Assembly (NCBI GenBank): GCA_949128115.1
Contig: OX421966.1
Location: forward strand, 57,471,416-57,535,415
Direction of reading: 5' to 3'
Length of the DNA stretch: 64,000 bases
From: Anaspis maculata
Taxonomy: Eukaryota; Arthropoda; Insecta; Coleoptera; Scraptiidae
Below are positions 24,241 to 34,701 of this stretch, in pieces (position 1 is the first letter of the stretch; every line of letters starts with the position of its first letter). Below the pieces are notes generated by a model. It saw nothing but the letters and a program-made list of their open reading frames with translations, was not told where the DNA came from and made no database searches. A program made the position numbers and the translations under genes.

Positions 24241-24813
24241 GCAACCCTATCTAATGCGATAGTTCGAAATAATTTTTGTTGGCTATATATTTTCTAAAAA
24301 TTTCTTAACCAGATAGGAATTTTCAAAGTGGGATAATAGATATTCTGTCCTCTTGCCCTTCACGTTCGCCAAAGGCCATCACGATATCCTAGTGGCGCCA
24401 TCTTTTTGAGAAAGAATGAAGTTTTTAATGGTCATCAATTGTCTTCTTTAGGTCCTACCCGGAAACCAATTAATCCCAGGGGGGGTCGGCCTTAAGATCC
24501 ATCTTACAACTTCTTACGGTGGAAATTGACTCGGGCATAAAGAAGGCCTTTATTACGTTTTTCGGAGATAACGCACTTAAAAGGATAATGCATATTATGA
24601 ATAATTAAATACTGAAAACTGAATAGTATATGAAAAACAAATTCATTTGTTTTAATTTTTATACAGTTGACAACTGAATGTTGAAATAAAGTTGAATAAA
24701 ATGTAACAGAACATGTTGGGTGTGGCTAATTTGCAGGCAGAGTACCAAATCTTCGTTTTGGAAGCGAAGCGGTGAATTGTTCTACTTAGTTGGAAGAACC
24801 ATTAAGTTCTACG
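24241..24813. other. Left flank of the gypsy array, no gene seen
   Basis: AT-rich DNA without recognisable exons. It ends in GCCT at 24,814-24,817, the left copy of the target duplication. Before the insertion it was continuous with the sequence starting at 43,065. Confidence 0.5.
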
Positions 24814-24817
24814 GCCT
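24814..24817. repeat. Target-site duplication GCCT, left copy
   Basis: GCCT here directly abuts TGTTAGTG, the first bases of the outer left LTR. The same four bases follow the last LTR at 43,061-43,064. Neighbouring bases differ (G before here, G after there), so the duplication is exactly 4 bp, within the usual range for Ty3/gypsy integrases. Confidence 0.85.
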
Positions 24818-26006
24818 TGTTAGTGTGTTTAGTCCCGTTGTGTTGCCTTACTTGCACCGGCCTAGTGCCGCGGGTTCGGCGAAATCTGTCACTGCTGTCA
24901 AGTGACAGAATAACCAAATAAATAAATAGACAAACGACACTTTACAGATTTTATCCTTCATTACTGGGTAAGTTCAGCTGCGTTAATTATAGCTCGTATT
25001 TGGTGTTCACGACACTTGTTTCCAGCCCTCTTGACCGCCGCCTTGACCGCCTGCGGCACCACCACCACCCCCAAGAGGTGAAGTGAGGTTATGTTCCTGA
25101 TCGCAGGGCCCCCTAAATCCGCTCTGAAAACGCAAAACACGGCCGAAAGCTTCACGTAACGCACCTCTCGGAAGGGTGTCCCGTCCGCGACCTAGTGAGC
25201 TCACCCGGCGACGAAATTGGATAACCCGAACCTACGCAGTGGTTATTGTGCAAACGTGCACCGAACGAAATGCCGCGCTCTACGCCTTCTTACAGAATCA
25301 GAGGGTTAGTGAAAAGAAACGGGAGAAATCCTCACGACAGTCCAGGAGCAGCAGCAGTAGCCAGGAAGGTCTCCACGACGGTCCGGTGTCACCGATGTCT
25401 GGAGGACCACGAAGTAGCTGCAGCACAGGCGAACGAGTAACTGGGGGTAGTTGACGACCTTGCTGGTACCAGTAGTCGGCCTCGGAAGTGTGTTGGTCGT
25501 CGCAAGACGGGGACTGAAGTCCCACGATGGAAAATGGCTCGCCTTAAGTGGAACACCTGATGGTCGACGTGGTATGTGTTACTTGCCGAGTCTGGCTGGG
25601 GTGACGGCTATGATTTTTCCTTTTAGGGAAACCCCACGGGCCTTCGTGGCTGCCACTGCCAAATTGGATGGCTTCGCTGGCCTGTACCCTGGCACCTGAC
25701 GGAGCGCAAAACATATTACGGCTCTGGACCGAATTCAAACTCAAGTACTCACCTTGACTTGCAACGAGATCGTTCCCAGAGTCCTCAACTCACGATCTCT
25801 TCCCTTACAGCGCACGGGGCACTTTTAATATCGCAGAACTGTTACAAGCAAGGTGCCGTACAAAAGGAATCTGACAGGTGTCAAGTATTTAAATTCCTTA
25901 TCAGTCCAGAGCCGCAAAAACGAAGTTGCAACTATCCGCCTGATAAGGCGCGAACCATTTGAATCTTTGCATCCATTTGGGAATAAATGAAATCTTGCCC
26001 GTAACA
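24818..26006 (-). repeat. Outer left LTR (3' LTR of left unit), 1,189 bp, without DNA-element insertion
   Basis: On the plus strand it runs from TGTTAGTGTG to GCCCGTAACA, so in the element's own sense it has TG...CA ends. It lacks the 925-bp insertion present in the other two LTRs; the empty site reads GCGTTAATTATAGC (near 24,978). A second difference is visible: ATCCTTCATTACTGG here against ATCCTTTATTACTGG in the other two. Confidence 0.92.
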
Positions 26007-26023
26007 TTCCCCCCCTTTCCTCC
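26007..26023 (-). other. Polypurine tract of the left unit
   Basis: Just inside the 3' LTR, the minus strand reads GGAGGAAAGGGGGGGAA, a purine-only run of 17 bases expected to prime second-strand synthesis. Confidence 0.85.
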
Positions 26024-26174
26024 ACGAAGATCATTACATGATCTTCAGTAATAGAGCACTTCCGAAAAAGAAACGGACAGGAAGACGAAACCCAGTTGGA
26101 AAGGAAGAGAAAAAAAACATGTAACCAGGAAAGATTCCACTCGCTGTGCCACTGATAGGGAATGACGTCTGGAA

Positions 26175-29100
26175 TCAGCAAGCTGACACTCCAACTACCT
26201 GGAGTTGATCCGTATCTTCCGGTACGTCCGGAGGAACGGTGGTGTCTGCCTTCAGGTCCTTTGCGTGATAGGTACCTATTCTGACTCCCTGATCAGTCAC
26301 CAGGCCATATGTCCAAGGAGACACCTTGGTATCGATGGTATAAGGACCTTTGAATTTTGGCGCTAACTTTGCGGAGAAGTACCGGGCAGCATCCGATTGT
26401 GCAAAATTTCGGTGCCACACCCGATCTCCCACGTTGAATTGATCGGACCTTCGGCGCAAATCATATTGATGCTTCCCTCGCTGAAAGGAATCGGCAATCT
26501 TTGCCTTCACTCGAGCAAAGATCCTCCGAAATAAGTCGTCCCTAGGGAGAGGGGGCTCTCCCTCCTGCAAAATCTGCTCGTCCAGTTCATGATCCGTGCC
26601 ATGGACACACATTCTTCGGCCAAAGTTTACAAAGAAGGGCGTAGTTCCGGTGGCTTCACTTTGCGACGTCCGCATCGCACAGGCTGCCTTCTGCAAGTGG
26701 GTCTCCCACTCCCTGTGGTTGTCCTTGACGTAGGACGCAAGGATGACCTTGAGGGTCCGGTGATGTCGTTCCACCCTGTTGGCTTGGGGGTGATGCAGAG
26801 CGGTGTACGAGATGTCAACACCGTATTCCTTGGCGAAGTCCGTGAAGACCCTGCTGACAAACTGCCTGCCATTGTCGCAGACTAGGGTTTTTGGGACGCC
26901 GAAGAGGAGGAAGATGTGGTTCTCTAGGAGCTTGACCACACTTTTGGCCACTGCCTGTCTAAGTGGGAGAAAGATGCAAAACCGGGTGAAGTGGTCGAGC
27001 ACGGAGAGGATATACATGTTTCCCATTTTAGACTTCGGCAGTGGACCCACAAGATCCACGTAGACGACCTCCCATGGTCGCGTCACCTCTAGTCTGCCAC
27101 ACATCAGGCCGGCAGGGGCCTTCTGCTCTGGCTTCTGGGCCAAGCAAGTTTGACAGCTTCGGACATACGCCTCGACATCCCGTCGCATCCCCGGCCAATA
27201 AAATTGCTCGTTGAGGCGATATAGTGTCCGAGACACACCGCCGTGTCCCGCCAGTGGACTATCATGTTTTAGGGCGAGTAGTGCGGTTCGCCTCTTCCGA
27301 GGTACAACCAGTCGCCAAGCTCTCGCATAGCCAGTATTGAGGGACGGCTCTCGGCAGTTCTTCAGCAGGGACTCTCCCTGTAACCTCCACAGCGGAAACT
27401 GCAACGGATTCTCCCTAATCCGTTCTCGCATTTTGAGATACCACGGGTCCCGAGCGTCGTGAAAATCCTCCAGGAAATCCACCTCTGCTGAGTCCACCAC
27501 CGGAACCGACCTACTCAGTAAGTCCGGAACCACATTGTCCCTTCCAGCTCGATGGATGACTTGGAAGCTGTATTGTTGGAGGCGTACGGACCAGCGTGCT
27601 AAGCGACCGTTGGGGTCCTTCAGGGTGTGGAGCCATTTGAGGGCAAAGTGGTCCGTGACCACTGTAAAGTGACCACCCTCAACGTAGGCTCGGAACTTCT
27701 CAATGGCCCACACCACCCCAAGGCACTCTTTCTCGGTCGCACTGAACTTGCGTTCAGCCGCCGAGAGTGACCTGCTGATGAAACTGATCACATACTCCTC
27801 CCCATCGTCGTCCTGCTGCGACAGTACAGCTCCCAGACCGAAATCACTTGCGTCGGTCTGAATCTGGAAGGGTCTTGTGAAGTCCGGACATCTGACCAGC
27901 GGGGCTGTGACGAGGCATTCCTTCAAGGACGTTAGCGCCGTGTCGCACTCGGGCGACCAGCGAAAAGTAACACCCTTGCGAAGCAAGTTGTTAATGGGCG
28001 CTACCAAATTTGAAAAGTTCGGCACAAACCGACGATACCAACCTGCCATCCCAAAAATGCGGCGTACGTCGCGTACTCTAGTGGGAGCTGGCAGGTCGAG
28101 TATGGCTTGCACCTTACTTGGATCAACTCGGAGGCCCTGGCTGTCAACAATATATCCGAGGTACCGGAGTTCAGGAAGGCACAAGTGGCACTTGTCCTGA
28201 CTCACCTCCAAGCCAGCCTTTTCTAGGCGGCGAAATACCTCTTCCAGGATTTCGAGATGCCTTTTGAAGCTTTCAGTTACAATGACGATGTCGTCAAGGT
28301 ACACAAAGACATGCGGCTCAAGGTCCAACCCAAGGACCCGATCCATGAGCCGCTGCCAAGTCGCCGGCGCATTGTGTAGCCCAAACGGCATGCGTCGGAA
28401 CTGAAACAGTCCTCGGCCTGGGACCGTAAATGCCGTGACCGGACGAGAGGCTTCCTCCACCGGCACCTGCCAATAGGCGCTCTTTATATCAAGCGATGAC
28501 AAATATTTGGCGCTACCGAGCCTATCCAAAATACTTGTCACCAGAGGCAGGGGGTATGCGTCCTTTTCTGTCACCGCATTGACCCGACGGTAGTCCACAC
28601 AGAACCGGTATTGGTCTGGTGCTTTCCGTACGAGTACAATGGGTGACGCCCACGCCGAAGACGACGGTTCAACCACCCCCAGCTCCAACATCTTGTCAAG
28701 CTCCGAGTTAGCGTGCTGCTGGAGTACCGGCGAGAGAGGATAGTACCTCTGTTTGATTGGCTCGGTATCCGGTTTTACCCGAATCCTGTGTTCAACCAAG
28801 CCAGTACAGCCTAACGGTGCCTTCGTTGATTGAAAAACTCGACGGAGCAATGCGTCCAGTTCATGCTGTTCCTCTGGAGTGCAGCTCGTGCCGGCGGATA
28901 TGTCCATGACGGCTAAAGGTGCGGAAGATAGAACGATGCGCTCACTTGAAAGGGTAATGCTCATCCGCATACGGCGGATAAAGTCAGCCCCCAGTATCAG
29001 GGCGTGTTTCAAGTCAGGGAGGGCAAGGACCTCGAAAAGTTTTTCCGCTTCGCCCACGCGAATGGGTACGGAAAAGGATCCGACGGTATTCATCCTAACC

Positions 29101-29423
29101 CCGTTAGCCACTCTGCAATCGGTGAATCGCGAAACCCTCCGCCCGCACCCGAGACGGTTCAGGACTTCCATCCCCTCCCTCCCCACGCACGTACGTGATG
29201 CGCCCGTATCTAGTAGTCCAATGAGCTCTTTACCAAATACCTGCCCACGTAGGTAAGGGCGGTTATCGCCTTTGATCCGTGATAAATTGAAGATGTTAAG
29301 TTTCTTCTTCTTGGTCGAGGAGAGCAAAGTAGGAGGATCTGTATCTCGACCGGATAAGGATCCTCCGGTTAGTTTTCCTTCCTGGGTGGCTTGGAAGAAT
29401 ATCGCCGCTTGCAATCCGGGCAA
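26175..29423 (-). CDS. pol: Gypsy Pol polyprotein, left unit: protease, reverse transcriptase, RNase H, integrase
   Basis: This open frame of 1,082 residues is uninterrupted. In order: aspartic protease with LLDTGAS (DTGA at residues 72-75); reverse transcriptase with FRRMPFGLHNAP (about 342-353) and YLDD (375-378); RNase H starting TDASDFGLGAVL (about 523) with the ATEKE motif (about 562-566); integrase zinc module H720/H727/C757/C760; integrase core D790, D850, E885 (the D-35-E spacing); and a C-terminal region. The order PR-RT-RH-IN marks Ty3/gypsy. It overlaps gag by 55 bases in the -1 frame, so Gag-Pol is probably made by ribosomal frameshifting, and the Met at 29,423 is unlikely to be a true start. 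All key catalytic residues are present. The downstream space to the LTR is about 150 bp, too short for env. Confidence 0.95.
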   Translation of the reverse strand: MPGLQAAIFFQATQEGKLTGGSLSGRDTDPPTLLSSTKKKKLNIFNLSRIKGDNRPYLRGQVFGKELIGLLDTGASRTCVGREGMEVLNRLGCGRRVSRFTDCRVANGVRMNTVGSFSVPIRVGEAEKLFEVLALPDLKHALILGADFIRRMRMSITLSSERIVLSSAPLAVMDISAGTSCTPEEQHELDALLRRVFQSTKAPLGCTGLVEHRIRVKPDTEPIKQRYYPLSPVLQQHANSELDKMLELGVVEPSSSAWASPIVLVRKAPDQYRFCVDYRRVNAVTEKDAYPLPLVTSILDRLGSAKYLSSLDIKSAYWQVPVEEASRPVTAFTVPGRGLFQFRRMPFGLHNAPATWQRLMDRVLGLDLEPHVFVYLDDIVIVTESFKRHLEILEEVFRRLEKAGLEVSQDKCHLCLPELRYLGYIVDSQGLRVDPSKVQAILDLPAPTRVRDVRRIFGMAGWYRRFVPNFSNLVAPINNLLRKGVTFRWSPECDTALTSLKECLVTAPLVRCPDFTRPFQIQTDASDFGLGAVLSQQDDDGEEYVISFISRSLSAAERKFSATEKECLGVVWAIEKFRAYVEGGHFTVVTDHFALKWLHTLKDPNGRLARWSVRLQQYSFQVIHRAGRDNVVPDLLSRSVPVVDSAEVDFLEDFHDARDPWYLKMRERIRENPLQFPLWRLQGESLLKNCREPSLNTGYARAWRLVVPRKRRTALLALKHDSPLAGHGGVSRTLYRLNEQFYWPGMRRDVEAYVRSCQTCLAQKPEQKAPAGLMCGRLEVTRPWEVVYVDLVGPLPKSKMGNMYILSVLDHFTRFCIFLPLRQAVAKSVVKLLENHIFLLFGVPKTLVCDNGRQFVSRVFTDFAKEYGVDISYTALHHPQANRVERHHRTLKVILASYVKDNHREWETHLQKAACAMRTSQSEATGTTPFFVNFGRRMCVHGTDHELDEQILQEGEPPLPRDDLFRRIFARVKAKIADSFQRGKHQYDLRRRSDQFNVGDRVWHRNFAQSDAARYFSAKLAPKFKGPYTIDTKVSPWTYGLVTDQGVRIGTYHAKDLKADTTVPPDVPEDTDQLQVVGVSAC

Positions 29424-31519
29424 GTCAGCACTGAAACACCAGCCTTAACGCACCGGGAGCAGAAGTTTACTTCCCCTTGGCTGCACGACGCCGCATAGTG
29501 GCCGGTTCCGCCGCATATCCAGCACGGTCGACTATTCTTGGCTGCCGGTCGCGAATAATTCTGGGGCTGTGCACGTTCGCCGGAGGGGATGCGCCGGTCG
29601 GACGATTTGGGTTCGTTGGACCTCTCTGGCCTCGTCTCCAAAGCGCAGACTCTCGGATGATGTTCAGTCTCCGGTACACCAGTAAACGCTGACACCGCTG
29701 CACGTGTACGTGTTTTCGAAAATCCTAGATCTGGCTCTAAGAGCTGTGAGGTGTTGGTTGGTGGTGGCTTATATTTCGACGCAATTATACGGGTCTCCTC
29801 GATTTGCTTGCAGACTCGGATCAGGTCTCCAACCGAAAAAATGTTGAACCGAGTCAGCTCGAACTGGATGTAGGGCAGAACATTGGAGCGGATCACTCCC
29901 AATCGGACGTCTTCAGCTGGCACGCACGGGAGTCGCAGGAACAGATTTTCTACCGCAGAAATAAATGCCACAACACCCTCCGCCGGATGCTGAGTTCTTC
30001 GATTGATTTCCTCCCACAACCGCTTGGAATAGTCGAGTGGTTCGAAGGCTATTCTCATTGCCTGCACCAGGTCGCTCCAGTTCGCGAATCGGAACCGATT
30101 GGCTCGCCAGTAGTTCAGGGCGTCCCCCTCAAGAATATCTGCCGCCGCGTAAAAGAGTTGATCCGTCGACGCGCCTCGAGCAAAGCAAAGCTCCTCCACT
30201 CTCTGCAAGAATGCTGACCAACTGCCGCTACCGTCGAACTTCAACCCCCACTTGGCGATTGGCACCGCAGCCGGCCTCGAGGTGAAACTGTTCTGGAACA
30301 GATTTTGTAGCGGTCCAGTTGACTGACTTGTGGGCTGAACGTTTGCTAAGCCGCGACTCCAATTCGTGTTTGACCCGTACGCCGGAAAATGTGTAGCAGT
30401 AGGACCCGGTCCTGACTGTGTAGGAAGATACCCTAGTCCTGCCGTTCCAGCAAGATGAGTCTGGAATTGCGTGGGAATGTAGCCAGGAAAATGTGAAGCC
30501 GTAGGGCCCGGTCCTGAGAGTGTGGGAAGATATCCTGGCCCTGCTGTCCCCATCAGGTGAGTTTGGGGTTGCGTAGGAATGTATCCAGGAAAACCTGCGG
30601 TGGTAGGGTTCTTCTGGTTCAGCGAGCGCGTATTTGTGGAGATGTTAGCCAACACACTCAGATTGGGGTTGGCACCAGAGACCCCTGAAGAGTTCAGACT
30701 CGGCGGAAATGGTTGAGCCCCAGCCCACGGTTGTAGACCCTGGTGGAATCTTGAACCCGTGTCTTGAACCTGGGTGGAACTGGGAATGCCTCTTTCCGGA
30801 TAAGCAGCCGTCGTGACGGTTGAAGCAGTCGAGGAGGCCAAAGTGATGTTGGGAACTTGCAACGTCACCATCTCCGTCGCAGAAGTGGATGGTGGGAGAT
30901 CGTAGACCTCCTCAGTCCGGCCGTTGCTCGTCTCGTCCTCAATCACCATATCAACACCTCGCTCATCTAAAGCCCCCTCGATCTCCAACGCCGTGTGACG
31001 AACGTACTCCAGCTGATCCTGCATCAGTCTATTAACCTCCTCCGTATGCATGCCTTCGTCCCCAGCGGCCGCCGTCGCCCCCTCCAATTGCCGTTGTTGG
31101 TCCTCATCATGGATCGTCATGTTTTGGTACACTTCGGCTAATTGTGCCAGAAGAACTAGACACCGACCTCGCAACTCGTCCTGTAGTTGTTGGAAGGATC
31201 GGGCGGTTGGATTCAACCTGTCCAGTCTTCCTAAGATATGCCGAAGTCGTGTTGAAATGCTAGCATACTCATTGTCCCTGTTGTCTTGGTTGAAATCCCG
31301 AATACGGCCCATCAGCTCGAGCAGCTTCTCCCGGACCAGAGCGAATTCGACAACAGGATTAGAGTCGACATCCCGCGTTGCCACGCCTGCCTGGTACGCT
31401 TCCCGAAGAAGCTTCCGGTTCGCCTCCACCGTCTTCGTCGGTCGAAAACCTCTGATCAGCAGCTCATGTTCCAGCTCGTCCTTAAGGAGCCGGTCCGGGT
31501 TCAGTTGCGATGACGTCAT
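29369..31519 (-). CDS. gag: Gypsy Gag polyprotein, left unit, 716 aa
   Basis: The frame starts at ATG 31,519, about 885 bp downstream of the primer-binding site, and stops at 29,369. The N-terminal third is charged and helical. A Pro/Gly/Thr-rich middle holds two copies of a roughly 35-residue unit containing GYIPTQ and GYLPT (about residues 310-380). A capsid-like region follows (KFDGSGSWSAFLQRVEELC, then about 120 residues), typical of retrotransposon Gag. A CCHC knuckle, CWICGGTGHYAASC (CX2CX4HX4C, about residues 666-679), and a second Cys-rich pair (CSRC, CPDC) should bind RNA. The last codons before the stop read AAG GAA AAC, and pol continues in the -1 frame. It forms the particle in which reverse transcription occurs. 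Confidence 0.93.
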   Translation of the reverse strand: MTSSQLNPDRLLKDELEHELLIRGFRPTKTVEANRKLLREAYQAGVATRDVDSNPVVEFALVREKLLELMGRIRDFNQDNRDNEYASISTRLRHILGRLDRLNPTARSFQQLQDELRGRCLVLLAQLAEVYQNMTIHDEDQQRQLEGATAAAGDEGMHTEEVNRLMQDQLEYVRHTALEIEGALDERGVDMVIEDETSNGRTEEVYDLPPSTSATEMVTLQVPNITLASSTASTVTTAAYPERGIPSSTQVQDTGSRFHQGLQPWAGAQPFPPSLNSSGVSGANPNLSVLANISTNTRSLNQKNPTTAGFPGYIPTQPQTHLMGTAGPGYLPTLSGPGPTASHFPGYIPTQFQTHLAGTAGLGYLPTQSGPGPTATHFPAYGSNTNWSRGLANVQPTSQSTGPLQNLFQNSFTSRPAAVPIAKWGLKFDGSGSWSAFLQRVEELCFARGASTDQLFYAAADILEGDALNYWRANRFRFANWSDLVQAMRIAFEPLDYSKRLWEEINRRTQHPAEGVVAFISAVENLFLRLPCVPAEDVRLGVIRSNVLPYIQFELTRFNIFSVGDLIRVCKQIEETRIIASKYKPPPTNTSQLLEPDLGFSKTRTRAAVSAFTGVPETEHHPRVCALETRPERSNEPKSSDRRIPSGERAQPQNYSRPAAKNSRPCWICGGTGHYAASCSQGEVNFCSRCVKAGVSVLTCPDCKRRYSSKPPRKEN

Positions 31520-32404
31520 GGTTCAGGACAACGAGAGGATGCCGCAAAACTCAGGAAAATTCAGAGTATAACAATCGAGAAAAATAACCTTAATAAAACT
31601 GTTATATCGTTGTTATATAGGTAGGTGTATAAGTACAGAAACACACCTTTTGAAAGAAGTGGATGAAAGGACTTCTAGTTGAATGTAAAGATATATCTCG
31701 CTGTGGAGATAAATACACAAATAAAAACAAAATAAATAAAACACAATAAATATTAAAATGTTGCTAAGGCTAGATCTCTTCTCCTTTTCCCCTTCCTGCA
31801 AATCAGTCCTGGAAGAGTGAGAAAGAACCGGAGAGTAGAACCTAAACCTAAATGTGCCCTATAACCCCAGGGTCTAATCGGTCAAACCGAAGAAAAAAAT
31901 AATTTTAAGGAAGAGAGAAGAAAATCGAACTTCCTTTCTCCCCCCTTTCCTCAAAACAAAAGGAAAAAAAAACTACCTAGCTAAGCGATAGCAGCTATTT
32001 TTCTCAATAACTCAGCGCAAAGCAGCGCAGAAATAAGTCGGTGGGTACCGCAACCGAGTATTCCTGCTCCTTTGATACACCCTGTATCGAACTGCAAAAG
32101 CACTACCTACAACTAACCTTAACACTAATTCTTACAACCGAATATGTACAAATGTGAGACCTTTCTTGGTCCGATTTTCCCGAAAATCGAACAAATCCAA
32201 AGAAAATCCCACCTTCAGGCTTGCTAAAAAAAAATTAAGCCTGCCTACTGACGAATTTGGTGAATTCTGCGCCAAACAAACCAATCTACTCTTGGCTGAA
32301 CACCAAATCCGCTCTTTTTCGCGTAAAAAAAAATAACGCACTTTCAAGAGATATATTATCCTACCAGGATAAATCACACAAAAGGACAACACAGGTTATT
32401 TTAA
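31520..32404 (-). other. 5' untranslated leader of the left gypsy unit
   Basis: About 885 bp separate the primer-binding site from the gag ATG. It is AT-rich, with many poly-A/T runs and no long frame, and should contain packaging signals. The short open frames on either strand are not conserved-looking. Confidence 0.7.
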
Positions 32405-32415
32405 GTTGGGCGCCA
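32405..32415 (-). other. Primer-binding site, left unit (Lys-tRNA type)
   Basis: The minus strand reads TGGCGCCCAAC one base inside the 5' LTR. This is the complement expected for the 3' end of a lysine tRNA, as used by several insect gypsy elements. Confidence 0.85.
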
Positions 32416-32416
32416 C

Positions 32417-34533
32417 TGTTAGTGTGTTTAGTCCCGTTGTGTTGCCTTACTTGCACCGGCCTAGTGCCGCGGGTTCGGCGAAATCTGTCACTGCTGTCAA
32501 GTGACAGAATAACCAAATAAATAAATAGACAAACGACACTTTACAGATTTTATCCTTTATTACTGGGTAAGTTCAGCTGCGTTAATAGGTTTGTTCGCGT
32601 CGCATGAACCTTCTGCACTTTTCTGCCCTAAGTGCACTTTACCGTTCGCGTCGCAGAAAAAGTACAGTTTGGTGGTGTTCGCGTCGCCGAAAAAGTTCTC
32701 AGTGCCAGAAAAAAGTGCTGCACCTTCTACACCCAGTCGGAGGGTGGTGCCAAAAGTTCAGAACCCAGAAAGTTTGCCATTTATGACATTTGGATGATTT
32801 AGCGCCTGATTTGACGTTAGCTTCTGTCTGTACGATGGACTTGTGGAAAGTTGCTGAAGAAGGAGACTTCGTATATTTTGGCGATCAAAGAAGAAAGATC
32901 CACCAAGAAGTGGAATGACTTGTTCTACATAATTTTTATTTGCCTTCTTCATGGTGTTGAAATATAACGTCCGTCCGTAAAAAATGTCTGTTTCTCTGTC
33001 ATCGTCCTCGTCGGTGGAAAGTTGCTGAAGAAGGAGACTTCGTATATTTTGGCGATCAAAGAAGAAAGATCCACCAAGAAGTGGAGAGACTTGTTCTACA
33101 TAATTTCTATTTGCCTTCTTCATTGTGTTGAAATATAACGTCCGTCGGTAAAAATGTCTGTTTCTCTGTCATCGTCCTCGTCGGAAGAAGCTATGTTGTG
33201 TGTAATCAGTCCAAACATCATCATAAGAGCGTTTCGGTTCTGCTTGGCGATTGCTTTGCTCTTGGCAGTCTTGGCACAGCTCTTGGCTTTGCTCGACATT
33301 TTACAAATGAATTCTGAAGCTATCACTCAGAATTCGGAAAGTATCAACACTGTCAACTATCAACTATCAAATCTGGTGCTACAACATTTATTGCACTAAA
33401 CCGTTCGCGTCGATTTGGTGTTTTAATCTGCACCAACTACACCTCGTACATGTACTTCAAGGTTCATATGAACTTTTGGGTGCCAAAGGTTCATGCGACG
33501 CGAACAAACCTAATTATAGCTCGTATTTGGTGTTCACGACACTTGTTTCCAGCCCTCTTGACCGCCGCCTTGACCGCCTGCGGCACCACCACCACCCCCA
33601 AGAGGTGAAGTGAGGTTATGTTCCTGATCGCAGGGCCCCCTAAATCCGCTCTGAAAACGCAAAACACGGCCGAAAGCTTCACGTAACGCACCTCTCGGAA
33701 GGGTGTCCCGTCCGCGACCTAGTGAGCTCACCCGGCGACGAAATTGGATAACCCGAACCTACGCAGTGGTTATTGTGCAAACGTGCACCGAACGAAATGC
33801 CGCGCTCTACGCCTTCTTACAGAATCAGAGGGTTAGTGAAAAGAAACGGGAGAAATCCTCACGACAGTCCAGGAGCAGCAGCAGTAGCCAGGAAGGTCTC
33901 CACGACGGTCCGGTGTCACCGATGTCTGGAGGACCACGAAGTAGCTGCAGCACAGGCGAACGAGTAACTGGGGGTAGTTGACGACCTTGCTGGTACCAGT
34001 AGTCGGCCTCGGAAGTGTGTTGGTCGTCGCAAGACGGGGACTGAAGTCCCACGATGGAAAATGGCTCGCCTTAAGTGGAACACCTGATGGTCGACGTGGT
34101 ATGTGTTACTTGCCGAGTCTGGCTGGGGTGACGGCTATGATTTTTCCTTTTAGGGAAACCCCACGGGCCTTCGTGGCTGCCACTGCCAAATTGGATGGCT
34201 TCGCTGGCCTGTACCCTGGCACCTGACGGAGCGCAAAACATATTACGGCTCTGGACCGAATTCAAACTCAAGTACTCACCTTGACTTGCAACGAGATCGT
34301 TCCCAGAGTCCTCAACTCACGATCTCTTCCCTTACAGCGCACGGGGCACTTTTAATATCGCAGAACTGTTACAAGCAAGGTGCCGTACAAAAGGAATCTG
34401 ACAGGTGTCAAGTATTTAAATTCCTTATCAGTCCAGAGCCGCAAAAACGAAGTTGCAACTATCCGCCTGATAAGGCGCGAACCATTTGAATCTTTGCATC
34501 CATTTGGGAATAAATGAAATCTTGCCCGTAACA
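32417..34533 (-). repeat. Shared middle LTR, 2,117 bp including a 925-bp DNA element
   Basis: The ends are the same as in the left LTR (TGTTAGTGTG to GCCCGTAACA). It serves as 5' LTR of the left unit and 3' LTR of the right unit. It appears identical to the right LTR, including the DNA-element insertion and the T at the ATCCTTTATT position. The length excess over the left LTR, 928 bp, equals the insertion plus a 3-bp duplication. Confidence 0.92.
32587..33511 (-). mobile_element. 925-bp inverted-repeat DNA element inside the middle LTR
   Basis: Perfect inverted ends of about 26 bp begin AGGTTTGTTCGCGTCGCATG. Comparison with the empty LTR shows a duplication of AAT (32,584-32,586 and 33,512-33,514); TAA or TAAT would fit equally if the ends are drawn one base differently. 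A 3-bp duplication suggests PIF/Harbinger, but no DDE transposase is present. Extra copies of GTTCGCGTCG lie near both ends (about 32,650, 32,682 and 33,405). The minus strand holds decayed coding sequence: a 68-codon frame (33,120-33,326, Lys-rich start, then SSDEDDDRETDIF) followed by a 121-codon frame (32,758-33,123). The latter contains a duplicated block with GGSFFFDRQNIRSLLLQQL. The duplication is 171 bp at DNA level (from 32,843 and 33,014). Protein family not recognised. Confidence 0.85.
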
Positions 34534-34550
34534 TTCCCCCCCTTTCCTCC
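34534..34550 (-). other. Polypurine tract of the right unit
   Basis: The same 17-base purine run as at 26,007 lies directly inside the middle LTR, as needed for it to act as 3' LTR of the right unit. Confidence 0.85.
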
Positions 34551-34701
34551 ACGAAGATCATTACATGATCTTCAGTAATAGAGCACTTCCGAAAAAGAAA
34601 CGGACAGGAAGACGAAACCCAGTTGGAAAGGAAGAGAAAAAAAACATGTAACCAGGAAAGATTCCACTCGCTGTGCCACTGATAGGGAATGACGTCTGGA
34701 A

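Noticed and set aside
26023..26174. A third, env-like gene in the gypsy element
   Set aside because: Only about 150 bp lie between the pol stop and the polypurine tract, and no envelope-type frame exists in either unit.
31050..31571. 173-codon plus frame opposite gag
   Set aside because: It is a shadow of the intact gag frame with Ser/Arg-rich composition and no motifs. Same at 39,577-40,098.
33154..33399. Hydrophobic 81-codon plus frame in the DNA element as a membrane protein
   Set aside because: It lies opposite the decayed minus-strand frames, which better explain the sequence, and has no start context or signal of constraint. The copy at 41,681-41,926 is the same.
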